A DNA stretch of 64,000 nucleotides from contig NZ_NRRQ01000007.1 of the NCBI RefSeq assembly GCF_016583745.1, positions 40,392 to 104,391 of the forward strand, given 5' to 3'. Position 1 is the stretch's first letter; the number at the start of each line of letters is the position of its first letter. The DNA comes from Chromatium okenii (GTDB lineage Bacteria > Pseudomonadota > Gammaproteobacteria > Chromatiales > Chromatiaceae). Of the stretch, positions 1-11,872 are shown piece by piece. The translations under genes and the position numbers were made by a program. The notes under the pieces are model-generated. The model was not told the DNA's origin, ran no database searches, and saw only the letters and a program-made list of their open reading frames with translations.

Positions 1-2897
<2,897 letters not shown>

Positions 2898-2939
2898 CGC
2901 GCCAGCCGCTTTTTCATTCTGTCATTCTGACTTGTTCCG

Positions 2940-3200
2940 ATGCCTCAAATCACTCTGTACACCACCTTGATTTGCCCATATTGCCACCGCGCTAAACGGC
3001 TGCTGAAACGCAAAGGCGTTGTTTTTCAAGAGATTGCGGTTGATCGTGATCCGGCGCAATTTGACATCATGGTCAACCGCAGCCGCCGTTACACCGTGCC
3101 GCAGATTTTCATTGATGATCGCGCCATCGGCGGTTATGACGATCTGGCGCTGCTCGACGAACGCGGCGAACTCGACGCACTGCTGGAGCTGACGCGATGA
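2940..3200 (+). CDS. grxC: Glutaredoxin 3 (GrxC type)
   Basis: Small glutathione-dependent thiol-disulfide oxidoreductase of 86 residues, the normal length for this type. The redox site CPYC lies near residue 12 (TLICPYCHRAKRLLKRKGV). The cis-proline motif TVPQIFID and the glutathione-binding GGYDDL follow in the expected order. Its stop overlaps the start of hslR (ATGA at 3197), so the pair is translationally coupled. Confidence 0.93.
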   Translation: MPQITLYTTLICPYCHRAKRLLKRKGVVFQEIAVDRDPAQFDIMVNRSRRYTVPQIFIDDRAIGGYDDLALLDERGELDALLELTR

Positions 3201-3595
3201 ACGCAGCGAGTGAATTAACCGAATTGCGTTTAGATAAATGGCTGTGGGCGGCGCGGTTTTTCAAAACGCGCCCGCTGGCGGTGGAGGCGATTAACGGCGG
3301 CAAAATTCAGGTCAACGGGCAGCGTGCGAAACCGAGCCACAGCGTGCGAGCGGGACAACAGTTGACAATTCATAAAGATAGCTTGATTTGGGACATCGAG
3401 GTGCTGGCGCTCAATCGTCAGCGGCGACCGGCGAGCGAGGCGGCGTTGTTGTATCGGGAAGAGGAGGCGAGTCGGGAACGGCGAGCGGCGGCGATGCAGG
3501 AACGGCGTGATCTAGGCAGCGGTGACGCGACTAAACCGAATAAACGCGAGCGGCGCTTAATTCAACAATTTACGGGACGCGGTGAGACGAATTGA
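3197..3595 (+). CDS. hslR: Ribosome-associated heat shock protein Hsp15 (S4 domain)
   Basis: RNA-binding protein that recognises 50S subunits still carrying nascent peptidyl-tRNA. The N-terminal S4 domain (about residues 8-65) shows RLDKWLWAARFFKTR and GKIQVNGQRAKPSHSVRAG. The C-terminal tail is rich in Arg, Glu and Lys, as in Hsp15. Length is 132 residues, close to E. coli Hsp15. It overlaps the glutaredoxin gene upstream by four bases and abuts the dehydrogenase downstream. Confidence 0.9.
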   Translation: MNAASELTELRLDKWLWAARFFKTRPLAVEAINGGKIQVNGQRAKPSHSVRAGQQLTIHKDSLIWDIEVLALNRQRRPASEAALLYREEEASRERRAAAMQERRDLGSGDATKPNKRERRLIQQFTGRGETN

Positions 3596-3600
3596 CGGCA

Positions 3601-4491
3601 ATGGTGACCATGAACGGTAAAACTGCGTTGATTACTGGCGCAAATTCGGGTTTAGGCAAGGCGTTGGCGCTGGCGTTGGCGCACGAGGGCTGGCGCGTCG
3701 GGCTGGTTGCGCGGAACGCGGAACGCGGCGCGGCGGCAATGGCGGAGATCGCGGCTGCCACCGGCAATCAGGAGTTGCATTTATTCGTCGCAGATTTGGT
3801 GGAGCAGACGGAGATTCACCGCTTGGCTGCCGAGGTCAACGCGCAGTTTGCGCAGTTACATCTACTTATTAACAACGCGGCAACTGCGTATCCGACGCGC
3901 CAGCTCAGTTCTGATGGGATTGAATGCGCATTGGCGGTGAATCATTTAGCGCCATTTTTATTAACGCATTTATTATTGGAACGCCTCAAAGCCAGTGCGC
4001 CAGCGCGAATTGTGACGGTTGGCACGCGAATGAATACGGCGCTGGAATTCAATGATTTGCAGTGGGAGCGGCGGCGCTATCGGCAACAGCAGGCGTATGG
4101 GCAATCGAAGCTCGGCAATCTGCATTTCACGTTCGAGCTGGCGCGACGATTGGACGGCAGCGGAGTGACGGCAAATTGCGTGTTTCCGGGTGTATTTCGC
4201 TCAAATCTCGGCGGCACCGATGGAGCGCAGGGTTGGTTTTGGACGTTGGTTGCAGCGGTGTTGGGCTGGGCGCTACCAACGCCAGAGCAGGCGGCGCTGC
4301 GGGTGTTGTTTGTGGCCACTCATCCGCTGGTGGGCGGAATCAGTGGCACTTATTTTGGGAATCGCAAACCGTTGCGAGCACCGGCGCAGGCACTGGATGT
4401 GCGTGCCAATCGGCAATTATGGCGAGCCAGTGAAATGCTGACCGGCATCTTGCCGTTGGCACCCGGTCCTCTGCGCCAGCTCAGGCCATGA
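3601..4491 (+). CDS. Short-chain dehydrogenase/reductase, retinol dehydrogenase-like
   Basis: NAD(P)-dependent oxidoreductase of the SDR superfamily; substrate unknown. The Rossmann motif is TGANSGLGKAL, followed by the structural motif LLINNAA and the catalytic YGQSK. The layout (ALEFNDLQWERRRY before YGQSKLGNLHF) resembles retinol-dehydrogenase-like SDRs. The segment that usually reads VNVSS, carrying the catalytic Ser, reads VTVGT here, so Ser is replaced by Thr or shifted. I chose ATG at 3601; a TTG at 3592 would overlap the hslR stop and an ATG at 3610 is also possible. Its 3' end overlaps the convergent EF-hand gene by 11 bases. Confidence 0.85.
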   Translation: MVTMNGKTALITGANSGLGKALALALAHEGWRVGLVARNAERGAAAMAEIAAATGNQELHLFVADLVEQTEIHRLAAEVNAQFAQLHLLINNAATAYPTRQLSSDGIECALAVNHLAPFLLTHLLLERLKASAPARIVTVGTRMNTALEFNDLQWERRRYRQQQAYGQSKLGNLHFTFELARRLDGSGVTANCVFPGVFRSNLGGTDGAQGWFWTLVAAVLGWALPTPEQAALRVLFVATHPLVGGISGTYFGNRKPLRAPAQALDVRANRQLWRASEMLTGILPLAPGPLRQLRP

Positions 4492-5203
4492 CGGACAGCC
4501 CGGTTTGATAAGTAGAGGAAATGCCGGCGCGAGACTGTTGTTGCGCCGGTTGTGTCTGCCCATACGCATCCATCAATTGCATGATGCGCTGTTGCAACGC
4601 ATCCCCAGTGCTTTTACTGCTACCAGTTGTTGTCGCAGCGGTGGTCGCGGTCGTCGTGACAGTTGTTGCTTCATCAGTCGCAGCGGTTGCTGTCGTTGTG
4701 GACTCGGTTTGGCTGGTTTGCAAAATCGCTGCTAACGATTCTGCCGCACTGACGACGCCATCACCATTGGTATCGCTTGGATCAAGCAACGTTGCTGCCG
4801 TCGTGGTATCCGCTGACTCAGCAGGAGGTGGCGGCGGGGGTGGGCCACCGGGACCGCCCGGTCCGCCTGGACCACCCGGTCCGGCACCACCCGGACCGCC
4901 CATGCCCTGAGCATATTGAGCGCCATCCGCCAAATTTTGCAGAGCGCCCGCAATTTCCTCGGCAGTTGCTTGCCCATCCTTGTTGCCATCAAAGGCAGAA
5001 AACACTTCCTCCGCATTCTGCACCGCCGACGTGCTATCGGTTGCAGTTTGCGCAAAAGCAGCTTGCAAATCAGTTACTTCAAGATAACCCTTCTTTTGAG
5101 TATCCAGATTTGCCACGAGGGTTTCGGCTGCTTTCAACGGGTCTGGGCGTTGTATTCGCGCCAGATTAGGCATCATTGATGCGCCACTAATTGCATTAAC
5201 CAT
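4481..5203 (-). CDS. EF-hand calcium-binding protein with Gly/Pro-rich linker
   Basis: Predicted calcium-binding protein of 240 residues without a signal peptide. Loop 1 (DTQKKGYLEVTD) is degenerate. Loops 2 (DGNKDGQATAEE) and 3 (DTNGDGVVSAAE) keep the canonical ligand spacing. Between loops 2 and 3 lies a collagen-like run of GGP repeats ending in seven prolines, and after loop 3 a long Thr/Ala-rich stretch. ATG at 5203 is preferred because GGAGG lies five bases upstream; the GTG at 5221 would place that SD inside the gene. Role unknown. It is transcribed convergently with the dehydrogenase. Confidence 0.75.
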   Translation of the reverse strand: MVNAISGASMMPNLARIQRPDPLKAAETLVANLDTQKKGYLEVTDLQAAFAQTATDSTSAVQNAEEVFSAFDGNKDGQATAEEIAGALQNLADGAQYAQGMGGPGGAGPGGPGGPGGPGGPPPPPPPAESADTTTAATLLDPSDTNGDGVVSAAESLAAILQTSQTESTTTATAATDEATTVTTTATTAATTTGSSKSTGDALQQRIMQLMDAYGQTQPAQQQSRAGISSTYQTGLSVMA

Positions 5204-5291
5204 TACAACCTCCGTATTCACATAAATAAAACTGAGCGCAATTTTCGCTCATACCAACAGTGTATTCCTCAGTATAGAACACACTCCCATT

Positions 5292-5606
5292 TTACGCTTC
5301 ACAAGGTGGACGATAATTCGGGTCTTTGGGATTAAGAAAAATGAAATGAAATTGCCCCGGTTCAATTTCCACATAATCCATCGTCGCTTGATCGAGTAAT
5401 GGCACCTGCTCCGGCGTCATCACCACCGCAATCCCTTCACAAGTCAAGCGAATATCATCCTCAGTGTATTCATCAAAGCCCATACGATACACAATTTCTC
5501 CATCTGGCTGCTGGGCTGCTGCCAACCGCAATGACATTCCCTCAGTGCCGCCCTGATGTGCCGCTTTCAATACCTGCGCGGCAGCAGTTGCTGTGAGCTT
5601 AAACAT
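5292..5606 (-). CDS. IscA/HesB-like protein lacking the usual iron-sulfur cysteines
   Basis: A 104-residue protein with the start (MFKLTATAAAQVLKAA), length and strand pattern of A-type iron-sulfur carriers (IscA/HesB fold). Canonical members have three conserved Cys, one mid-protein and a CGC pair near the C-terminus. Here the C-terminus reads NYRPPCEA, and the only other Cys is in LTCEG, so cluster binding in the usual way looks unlikely. An AAGGG SD precedes the ATG. It may be a structural derivative with another role. The fold assignment is by overall resemblance and is moderate. Confidence 0.6.
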   Translation of the reverse strand: MFKLTATAAAQVLKAAHQGGTEGMSLRLAAAQQPDGEIVYRMGFDEYTEDDIRLTCEGIAVVMTPEQVPLLDQATMDYVEIEPGQFHFIFLNPKDPNYRPPCEA

Positions 5607-5836
5607 TGCAAACCCTTATCTGTTGATGATCAAGTGACGAGAAATTATGCCACGCTTTGTGCAGTACTTGCGCTAAACGCCAGCATCTGCGCCCGGCAGT
5701 TTCAACTGACAACTTGTTGGCGGTCGAAAGCACTATCAAGGTAAGAGTTGACGATCTTGGTAACAACCTAGATACTCGCTGACGCAAGAGAATGATAAAA
5801 ATACGGTTTAGTATCACCAACGAGGGGGTTTTATTG

Positions 5837-7162
5837 ATGATTCGGCGCACATTCACTTCCAGCGTATTGCTATTCGCGTTTCTATTGAGTCCCAGCGTAT
5901 TCGCGGCTGGGTTTTCACCGTTTATTCAAATCGCAACCGTGCCAGCCGTATGGAAAAACGGCAAGGTAGATGCGGCTGCAACCTATAAACGAGCGGCTGA
6001 TATTGCATTCACGATTGCTGCTTTTGTGGTTAAAAAAGATGAAGCAGTATTAGGCTTATCAGAGAGCAATTGGGTATTAGGTGGCGTGGCAGAAAGTGCA
6101 ACCATTAAAGATGCTGACATTAAAGCAGCTATTTTAGATGTCCCCACCACTCTACCCATCAATCCCAATCTTGCCGTTTCAGCAACCAATACCAAAAAGA
6201 TCAACATTCTCGAAGTCTGCAATCAGGTGTTTGCGAGTAAAGCATTGGGCGTCACTCCGGTAGTTGGCACCACTCATGTCGCCAATGGTCATTTACATGC
6301 CACCGCTTTACCTTGTGAAATTGCAATCTACGCAGATGAATACGATATTAAAATTGAAATGCTGAATGCCGAAGCAATTTTCAGTTTATTCTTTACTGAT
6401 GTGTTATTCAGTAAACAGATGCAAAACCAAGCCTTCGCAACAGAACTGCAAAAGTTGCCAGCGCAAGTCAACGCCGAATTGCCAGCCATTGTTTATCGGG
6501 CGCTCACCGATGCAAAAATTGCCTATTTAGCGGATGATTGGTCTAAAGGACCTTGGTTTAGTGATGAATGGGATATGGTACGCGCTTTGTTATCAACGCC
6601 CATGAATTCACCTTATGTGCATTTCACTTATACCAAAGCGGATGGCAAGGTCTTTTCAGATGATGACGTGCTGACGATTGCAAAAACAATTATTGCCACC
6701 TTAACTGTGAACGGTACTGCCAGCGCGGGCATTCATGATGTTGCATTAGAGGCGCAATTGAGCACTGGTTCACAATGGCGGTCAGCGCGTCCTGCTCCAT
6801 TATCATTACCCGGTGGAATTAAACTGATTGAAGGTTGTTCACCACTGTATGCAAAACAGGCGCTGACCACTGGTTTTTATCATGCCACCGCTTTGCCGTG
6901 TGAATTGGCAGTAATGAAAACTGCGGATAGCAAGCAGCTTTTAATTAGCTTCCTTGATCCGCATTTTATGTTTAACGCTTTGTTTTCAGATGCTTTTGCG
7001 CGGATGACGGAAGAGCAATTGACCGCCTTTGCAACGCTGCCAGATGTGGTTTTAGCTGATTTGCAGACTATTGTAGATTATGCGTTAAACGAGAAATTGC
7101 CAGCCAAAGGAATTGAATTAACAGCGCCAGTATCCTTCTATTACGACATGCTGCCGTTCTGA
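5837..7162 (+). CDS. Exported protein with two DUF302-like halves
   Basis: About 441 residues with a typical Sec signal peptide ending SVFAAG. The mature part contains the same pattern twice: a Cys-containing segment (ILEVCNQVFASKAL, then LIEGCSPLYAKQAL), then HATALPCEIAIY and HATALPCELAVM, then a helical segment on aromatic/Asp/Phe motifs. HATALPCE with its neighbouring residues resembles DUF302, whose function is not established. I chose ATG at 5837 because GAGGGGG lies eight bases upstream and it starts the signal peptide directly; an ATG at 5792 has no such SD. It ends at a strong bidirectional terminator. Confidence 0.6.
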   Translation: MIRRTFTSSVLLFAFLLSPSVFAAGFSPFIQIATVPAVWKNGKVDAAATYKRAADIAFTIAAFVVKKDEAVLGLSESNWVLGGVAESATIKDADIKAAILDVPTTLPINPNLAVSATNTKKINILEVCNQVFASKALGVTPVVGTTHVANGHLHATALPCEIAIYADEYDIKIEMLNAEAIFSLFFTDVLFSKQMQNQAFATELQKLPAQVNAELPAIVYRALTDAKIAYLADDWSKGPWFSDEWDMVRALLSTPMNSPYVHFTYTKADGKVFSDDDVLTIAKTIIATLTVNGTASAGIHDVALEAQLSTGSQWRSARPAPLSLPGGIKLIEGCSPLYAKQALTTGFYHATALPCELAVMKTADSKQLLISFLDPHFMFNALFSDAFARMTEEQLTAFATLPDVVLADLQTIVDYALNEKLPAKGIELTAPVSFYYDMLPF

Positions 7163-7185
7163 CCGTCGCGCAAAATTTTGCCAAT

Positions 7186-7211
7186 AAAAAACACGCTGCG
7201 GCGTGTTTTTT
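7186..7211. terminator. Bidirectional rho-independent terminator
   Basis: An 11-base stem (AAAAAACACGC / GCGTGTTTTTT) with a TGCG loop, A-rich on the left and T-rich on the right. It lies between the DUF302-like gene (+) and flgL (-), which converge here, and can serve both. Confidence 0.85.
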
Positions 7212-7241
7212 TTCTCCAGAGAGCGGGGCAGTTGCTTGAAA

Positions 7242-8537
7242 TTAAAGCAGATCAAACAACGACATCTTGTTCATTTCGATGTAGGTTTTTTGTGCAGCTT
7301 CTAACACCACTTCTTGCAATTTGAACCGGCTGATTGCTTCCGCATAATCAAGATCGCGCACCTCAGAACGGGTATTGGATAAATCCAAAATGCGCTCCGC
7401 ATTCAATTCTGTTTGCGTGTCTAAAGTTGCTAAACGCACGCCAACAGTGGTGCGAATTTCACTGAATTGCGCCAGACCAGAATCAACATTGCGCAAGGCA
7501 ATACTGCTGGCTTTTGACAGCATTTCCCGATCTTTTTCAGGCGATAGCGATTGTTCAAATGCGCTGGCAATATCTTCTAATGTTTGAAAAATACTAACCT
7601 GAGTGACGGGACGCGAAATCACTTCATCGCCATTCGCGGGCGCACCTTCAATCGTGATTTGACGACCAGCAAATTCAATGGGTTGATTGGCGGGAGTTGG
7701 TGGCATAAATACCCCGCCCGCGTCGGTGCTGCCGTAGGTGCCGCTAATTAACGCACCGTTGTTATCGCGCACGGCGTGACCATCCATATCCAACACGTTA
7801 TATTCCACCGCGCCCGGATGCGTTGCCGGATAGCTGAATTTAATTCGCAGCGTCTGATCGGCGCTATTGAGCGCGTCCTCTAAATTGGCACTTGCCACCG
7901 ATGCGACCTCCATCGTGCCGGTATTGGTCGCCTTCGGGACGGCTTCTGTTAATAACCCGCTGCGTTCGGGAATCGCCATAAATACGGCTTCACCGGTATC
8001 ACCGCCGCGAATTTGACGGTTATTGGTGATGTCGATGGTGCGCACAGAACCCGCGCCAGCAGCACCAACATACGACACCACACCTGTATCGCTGACGATA
8101 AATGGCTCCGTATGGGAACGGGTGCCCGCAAATAGATATTCACCATTTGCTTCTTTGAAATTCGCAATACCAATTAAATCTTCGCGCAATTCACGGATTT
8201 CTCGCGCCATAATGGAGCGATTTTCATAAATGTAGGTGTCATTACTGCCTGCTACCACTAATTCGCGTACGCGCTGCAAAATGTTTTGACTGGCTTCAAT
8301 TTGCGTTTCTTCTTGTTCTAATTGCGGGCGCACTAAATCGTTATTGCGTTGATACTGTTCTGTAGTTTTAATAGCGACATCTAATTGCACTGTTTGCGCA
8401 GCGGCATTCGGATCATCAGCAGGAGTTAAGAATGTGCGTCCACTCGATAACTGTAAATTTGTTTGATTCAATTTAGATTGAGCGCGTTGCATGGTCGCCA
8501 AATTGGAATTGAAAATTTGAGGAGTTGAAATACGCAT
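7242..8537 (-). CDS. flgL: Flagellar hook-filament junction protein FlgL (HAP3)
   Basis: Joins the hook to the flagellin filament. The N-terminus MRISTPQIFNSNLATM and the segment TNLQLSSGRTFLTPADDPNA match the flagellin-like D0/D1 coiled coil. The C-terminus (EAISRFKLQEVVLEAAQKTYIEMNKMSLFDLL) gives the other half of that coil. Length is 431 residues. It is the last gene of the flg run, 11 bases after flgK. Confidence 0.95.
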   Translation of the reverse strand: MRISTPQIFNSNLATMQRAQSKLNQTNLQLSSGRTFLTPADDPNAAAQTVQLDVAIKTTEQYQRNNDLVRPQLEQEETQIEASQNILQRVRELVVAGSNDTYIYENRSIMAREIRELREDLIGIANFKEANGEYLFAGTRSHTEPFIVSDTGVVSYVGAAGAGSVRTIDITNNRQIRGGDTGEAVFMAIPERSGLLTEAVPKATNTGTMEVASVASANLEDALNSADQTLRIKFSYPATHPGAVEYNVLDMDGHAVRDNNGALISGTYGSTDAGGVFMPPTPANQPIEFAGRQITIEGAPANGDEVISRPVTQVSIFQTLEDIASAFEQSLSPEKDREMLSKASSIALRNVDSGLAQFSEIRTTVGVRLATLDTQTELNAERILDLSNTRSEVRDLDYAEAISRFKLQEVVLEAAQKTYIEMNKMSLFDLL

Positions 8538-8548
8538 GGATGACTCCG

Positions 8549-10693
8549 TTAACCGCGAACCGCGTTGAGCAGGGTATCGAATATCGTGCTGCTGGTGCTA
8601 ATCACCTGTGCTGCGGCTTGATAGGCTTGTTGAAAGCGAATTAAATTGGCGGCTTCTTCATCGAGATTGACACCAGATACTGCCTGATATTGGGCTTGCG
8701 CGGCGCTTAATAGGGTTTCATTGGCTTCATGCGCAATTTGCATGTGATACGTTTCAGAACCAACGTTAGATAACAAGCTGTTATAGCTGCCGTGAAAAGT
8801 TTCTTTACCGCGCACCAAAAACGTATCTTGCAGCGCCGTCATCGCCAGCATGTTGCGGTTATCACCGTTGCGCCCCGCGCTGAGATCAAGCGTGAACGCA
8901 TCGTAAGCGTCTGGTTCGCCTTGGATATCCAGCTCCCAACCGTCACCAACCACCGTCGTGGTTTGGGGTTCTTCCGTTTCCAGCGCCGTTTCCGTGACTG
9001 CGACCGTGAACACCTCGCCATTTTCCGGGGTGCCGCGAATCCGCATTTCCCAACCTTGGGTCGCAATCGTGGTCACGCCCGAAGGATCAAGCGTGAAGCG
9101 TTCGCCGCCGACGCTAAATTGCTGTTTAGTGGCATCAAAACTCACCAAGGTGCTGGGATTTAAGCCGATTTGTTCGGGATCGGTGACGCGGAAACTCTCC
9201 ACCGTTGCCCCGCCCACTTCGGCACCATCGCTGATGCTGATCAAATTCACTGCGTCAGCGTCTTGATTGACCACGATGGCGGCGGGTTTGGCGCTCGCGG
9301 CACTGGCATCAGTGATGCGCAGATCAATCAGTTTGGCGCTGCCCGTGTTGTCAGCAGCCACTAACGCGCCGGAAGCCGCTGCGATCAACTCTGGATCGTC
9401 AATGACGACCTCCAATTGACTGGACGCCGTGCGGGTCGGTTGAATCAACCAGGTATCACCATCTTCGGGAGCGCCAGCCAGAATGGCGGCAGGATCAATT
9501 TGCAGTCCGTCGCCAATCAATACATCCGGCTGCGTGGGATCAGGAGTCAAGGTGACGACTGCATTGGACGGCTGGCGCGTCAGATAAAAATTTCCGCTGT
9601 GATATTGCAGGCGGTAATCGCTGGCGCTGAGAGCGGCAACATCGACAACCGTCACCGTTGGTACCGCGATCTCGGCGTTCGTGGGTTTGGGATACACCTC
9701 AACTGCGGGCAGCGTGAACAAATCGCCGCCAACATCACCGTTTAAGTCCAGTCCCAGCTTGTTTTGCTCATTAAAGCGCGTCGTCAACGTCAGCCCGATC
9801 AAGCCCAGCGTGTTTTGGGCAACATCAATGACATTGGTACGACTGTCGATCAAGCCACCGAGTCTGCCGCCGCTGAGTTGGCGAGTGACATTTGCGGGCG
9901 CACCGTTGGCGTTGACTTGCAGACCAATATCCACGTTGACCGGATCGCCGCTGAGATGATCGGTCAACAATTTGCGAGCATTGTTGCCCATCACCAGCGT
10001 TTGCCCGTTGCCCGCAAACACGTTGACCGCGCCGTCGTCTTCCATCGTGATGCTGATGTCAACCCTTTCTGCCATCTGGTTGAGCAATAAATCACGTTGA
10101 TCGAGCAGATCATTCGGCGGTCCGCTGGTGCCCATAAATCCGCCGCTAATGCGACTGTTGAGATCGGCCACCTTTTGCGCAAACTGGTTGAGTTCTCCCA
10201 CCGTTGCTTCAATTTGCCCGTTAATCAAACTGCGCTGTTCATTGAGTTGCTGATTCACGGTGTTGAGACGTCCGGTGAACGATTCCGCCGCTGCCAGCAA
10301 GGTGATGCGAGCGGGAAGCGAGGTGGGATCATCGGCAACATCTTGGAGCGCGGCGGAATAACTGTTTAATACCGGCGTCAAGCCCGTTGTTTCATCGGCA
10401 AGCAAATTATCGACGCGCTGCGCAAACTCCAAGCGGACGCTGGTATTGGTGTTGATAGTGAGGGTGTTACGCAGTTGGGTATTGATGAGATTGTCGCTGA
10501 TCCGCTGCACACTGGTGAGCCGGACACCTTGACCGATGTAATGACCGACACGTTTTTGCGGTGTCTGCTGCGTCAATTCCACCCGCTGGCGGCTGTAGCC
10601 TTCGGTGGTCGCGTTAGCAATGTTATGGCTGGTGGTGGCTAGGGCACTTTGGGAAGCCATGACCCCAGAAACGCCCGTGCTGAGAATACTCAT
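8549..10693 (-). CDS. flgK: Flagellar hook-associated protein FlgK (HAP1)
   Basis: Hook-filament junction protein. The N-terminus carries the rod/hook signature (SHNIANATTEGYSRQRVEL), and the C-terminus (DEEAANLIRFQQAYQAAAQV then IFDTLLNAVRG) is the flg_bbr_C type. Length is 714 residues, longer than enteric FlgK (about 550). The extra material is in the variable middle region (about residues 330-600), which looks like added surface domains. A 99-base gap separates it from flgJ; I see no sigma-28 box there. Confidence 0.95.
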   Translation of the reverse strand: MSILSTGVSGVMASQSALATTSHNIANATTEGYSRQRVELTQQTPQKRVGHYIGQGVRLTSVQRISDNLINTQLRNTLTINTNTSVRLEFAQRVDNLLADETTGLTPVLNSYSAALQDVADDPTSLPARITLLAAAESFTGRLNTVNQQLNEQRSLINGQIEATVGELNQFAQKVADLNSRISGGFMGTSGPPNDLLDQRDLLLNQMAERVDISITMEDDGAVNVFAGNGQTLVMGNNARKLLTDHLSGDPVNVDIGLQVNANGAPANVTRQLSGGRLGGLIDSRTNVIDVAQNTLGLIGLTLTTRFNEQNKLGLDLNGDVGGDLFTLPAVEVYPKPTNAEIAVPTVTVVDVAALSASDYRLQYHSGNFYLTRQPSNAVVTLTPDPTQPDVLIGDGLQIDPAAILAGAPEDGDTWLIQPTRTASSQLEVVIDDPELIAAASGALVAADNTGSAKLIDLRITDASAASAKPAAIVVNQDADAVNLISISDGAEVGGATVESFRVTDPEQIGLNPSTLVSFDATKQQFSVGGERFTLDPSGVTTIATQGWEMRIRGTPENGEVFTVAVTETALETEEPQTTTVVGDGWELDIQGEPDAYDAFTLDLSAGRNGDNRNMLAMTALQDTFLVRGKETFHGSYNSLLSNVGSETYHMQIAHEANETLLSAAQAQYQAVSGVNLDEEAANLIRFQQAYQAAAQVISTSSTIFDTLLNAVRG

Positions 10694-10792
10694 CGCAATA
10701 ACCTTAAATTTGATTGACGCACAGCACTCTGTCCGTCAGCCCAGCAAGCGCATCTCGCGGCACATCATTAACCCCCCGCAAGGACTGAAACA

Positions 10793-11866
10793 TTAACTCT
10801 CAGTGGTTTTATCGGCGCGAACGCTTGAGACTTGAGAAGTCGCTACCACTTCAGATGCGCTCAGGCTGCCAAATCGGTCACGAATTCCCAACACCTTGGC
10901 AGCATAACGCGGATCGGTCGCATAACCCGCTTGCTGCAAACCGCGAATAAAATCCGCGCCGTTGGTGCTCGCCAACGCTTTCCCATAACGCGGATTGCGG
11001 CGCAGAAATGCCACATAATCCACAAACGCATCCGCCGGACTCTCATAAGCACGAAATTTTGCCCGCTCGCGTTGCGCCACGCCGTTGCGATATTCCAGCG
11101 TCCCCACCGCGACCGAAGCGCCTTCCCAGCGCGAATCAGCCTTGATTCCAAACAAATTAAAACTGCTGCTGCCATCAGCGCGGCGCGGAATATGTTTACC
11201 CCAGCCAGTTTCTAACGCGCTCTGCGCCAGCAACACATCCGTATCCATTCCCAACGTCTGCGCCGCCTGCTGCGCAAACGGCTTGAGATACGCCACAAAC
11301 TCCGCCGGCGTGCGCGGCGGCCACTGCGCTTGACCTTGAAAAGTGGTCAACGGCTTCACCTGATTTGACGAAACGCTGGCAGTTGTGGGCGCAGCGGCTG
11401 GCGCAGCAGCGTCAACACTTTGGCGGTGCAGCGGTTTCAGCGCCTGATTGCGCTCTGGCAAGCGCAAGGTCTTCGGATCACGCTCACCGCTCACCGTCGT
11501 CGCGCCAGCACTGACTCCGGTGGGAGAAAGCTGGCGCATCAACAATTTGCGCAAGCCCAGCCCTTCACCTTGGCTCAACGCCGCTGCAATCTGTTGATCG
11601 TGCAGCTCTTGATACATTTTGCTTTGTTCAGAATCAAAGATGCCACCGCCGGACGAGGCAGCACGCATCTGTTTGAGCATTTGCCCAGTCAACAGCCCTT
11701 CAAAGGCACGCGCCGTGGCTTCTAACGCCGCGGGATCGCCGTTGCGGGCAGAGGTTGCTAACGGCTGCAAGCTCTTCGGATCGCTCACCAGCCCGCCGCT
11801 CGCGCCAGTCGGCGCGGCAGCGCTGGTCATCAGCCGGGTTCCAAAAGGTGCGGTGGCGGACAACAT
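10793..11866 (-). CDS. flgJ: Flagellar rod assembly protein/muramidase FlgJ
   Basis: Two-domain FlgJ of 357 residues. The N-terminal rod-capping domain includes EATARAFEGLLTGQMLKQM and FDSEQSKMYQELHDQQIA. The C-terminal glucosaminidase domain (about 190-330) has the catalytic Glu in QSALETGWGKHI, then SFNLFGIKAD and YESPADAFVDYVAFL. The enzyme cuts peptidoglycan so the rod can cross the cell wall. The fused two-domain form is typical of Gamma- and Betaproteobacteria. It lies six bases after flgI. Confidence 0.95.
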   Translation of the reverse strand: MLSATAPFGTRLMTSAAAPTGASGGLVSDPKSLQPLATSARNGDPAALEATARAFEGLLTGQMLKQMRAASSGGGIFDSEQSKMYQELHDQQIAAALSQGEGLGLRKLLMRQLSPTGVSAGATTVSGERDPKTLRLPERNQALKPLHRQSVDAAAPAAAPTTASVSSNQVKPLTTFQGQAQWPPRTPAEFVAYLKPFAQQAAQTLGMDTDVLLAQSALETGWGKHIPRRADGSSSFNLFGIKADSRWEGASVAVGTLEYRNGVAQRERAKFRAYESPADAFVDYVAFLRRNPRYGKALASTNGADFIRGLQQAGYATDPRYAAKVLGIRDRFGSLSASEVVATSQVSSVRADKTTES

Positions 11867-11872
11867 GACGGC

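Noticed and set aside
4521..4910. Plus-strand frame ending in a collagen-like Gly/Pro run
   Set aside because: It is antisense to the EF-hand gene; the Gly/Pro repeats on both strands arise from the same GGXCC-rich DNA, and the minus strand has the SD and calcium loops.
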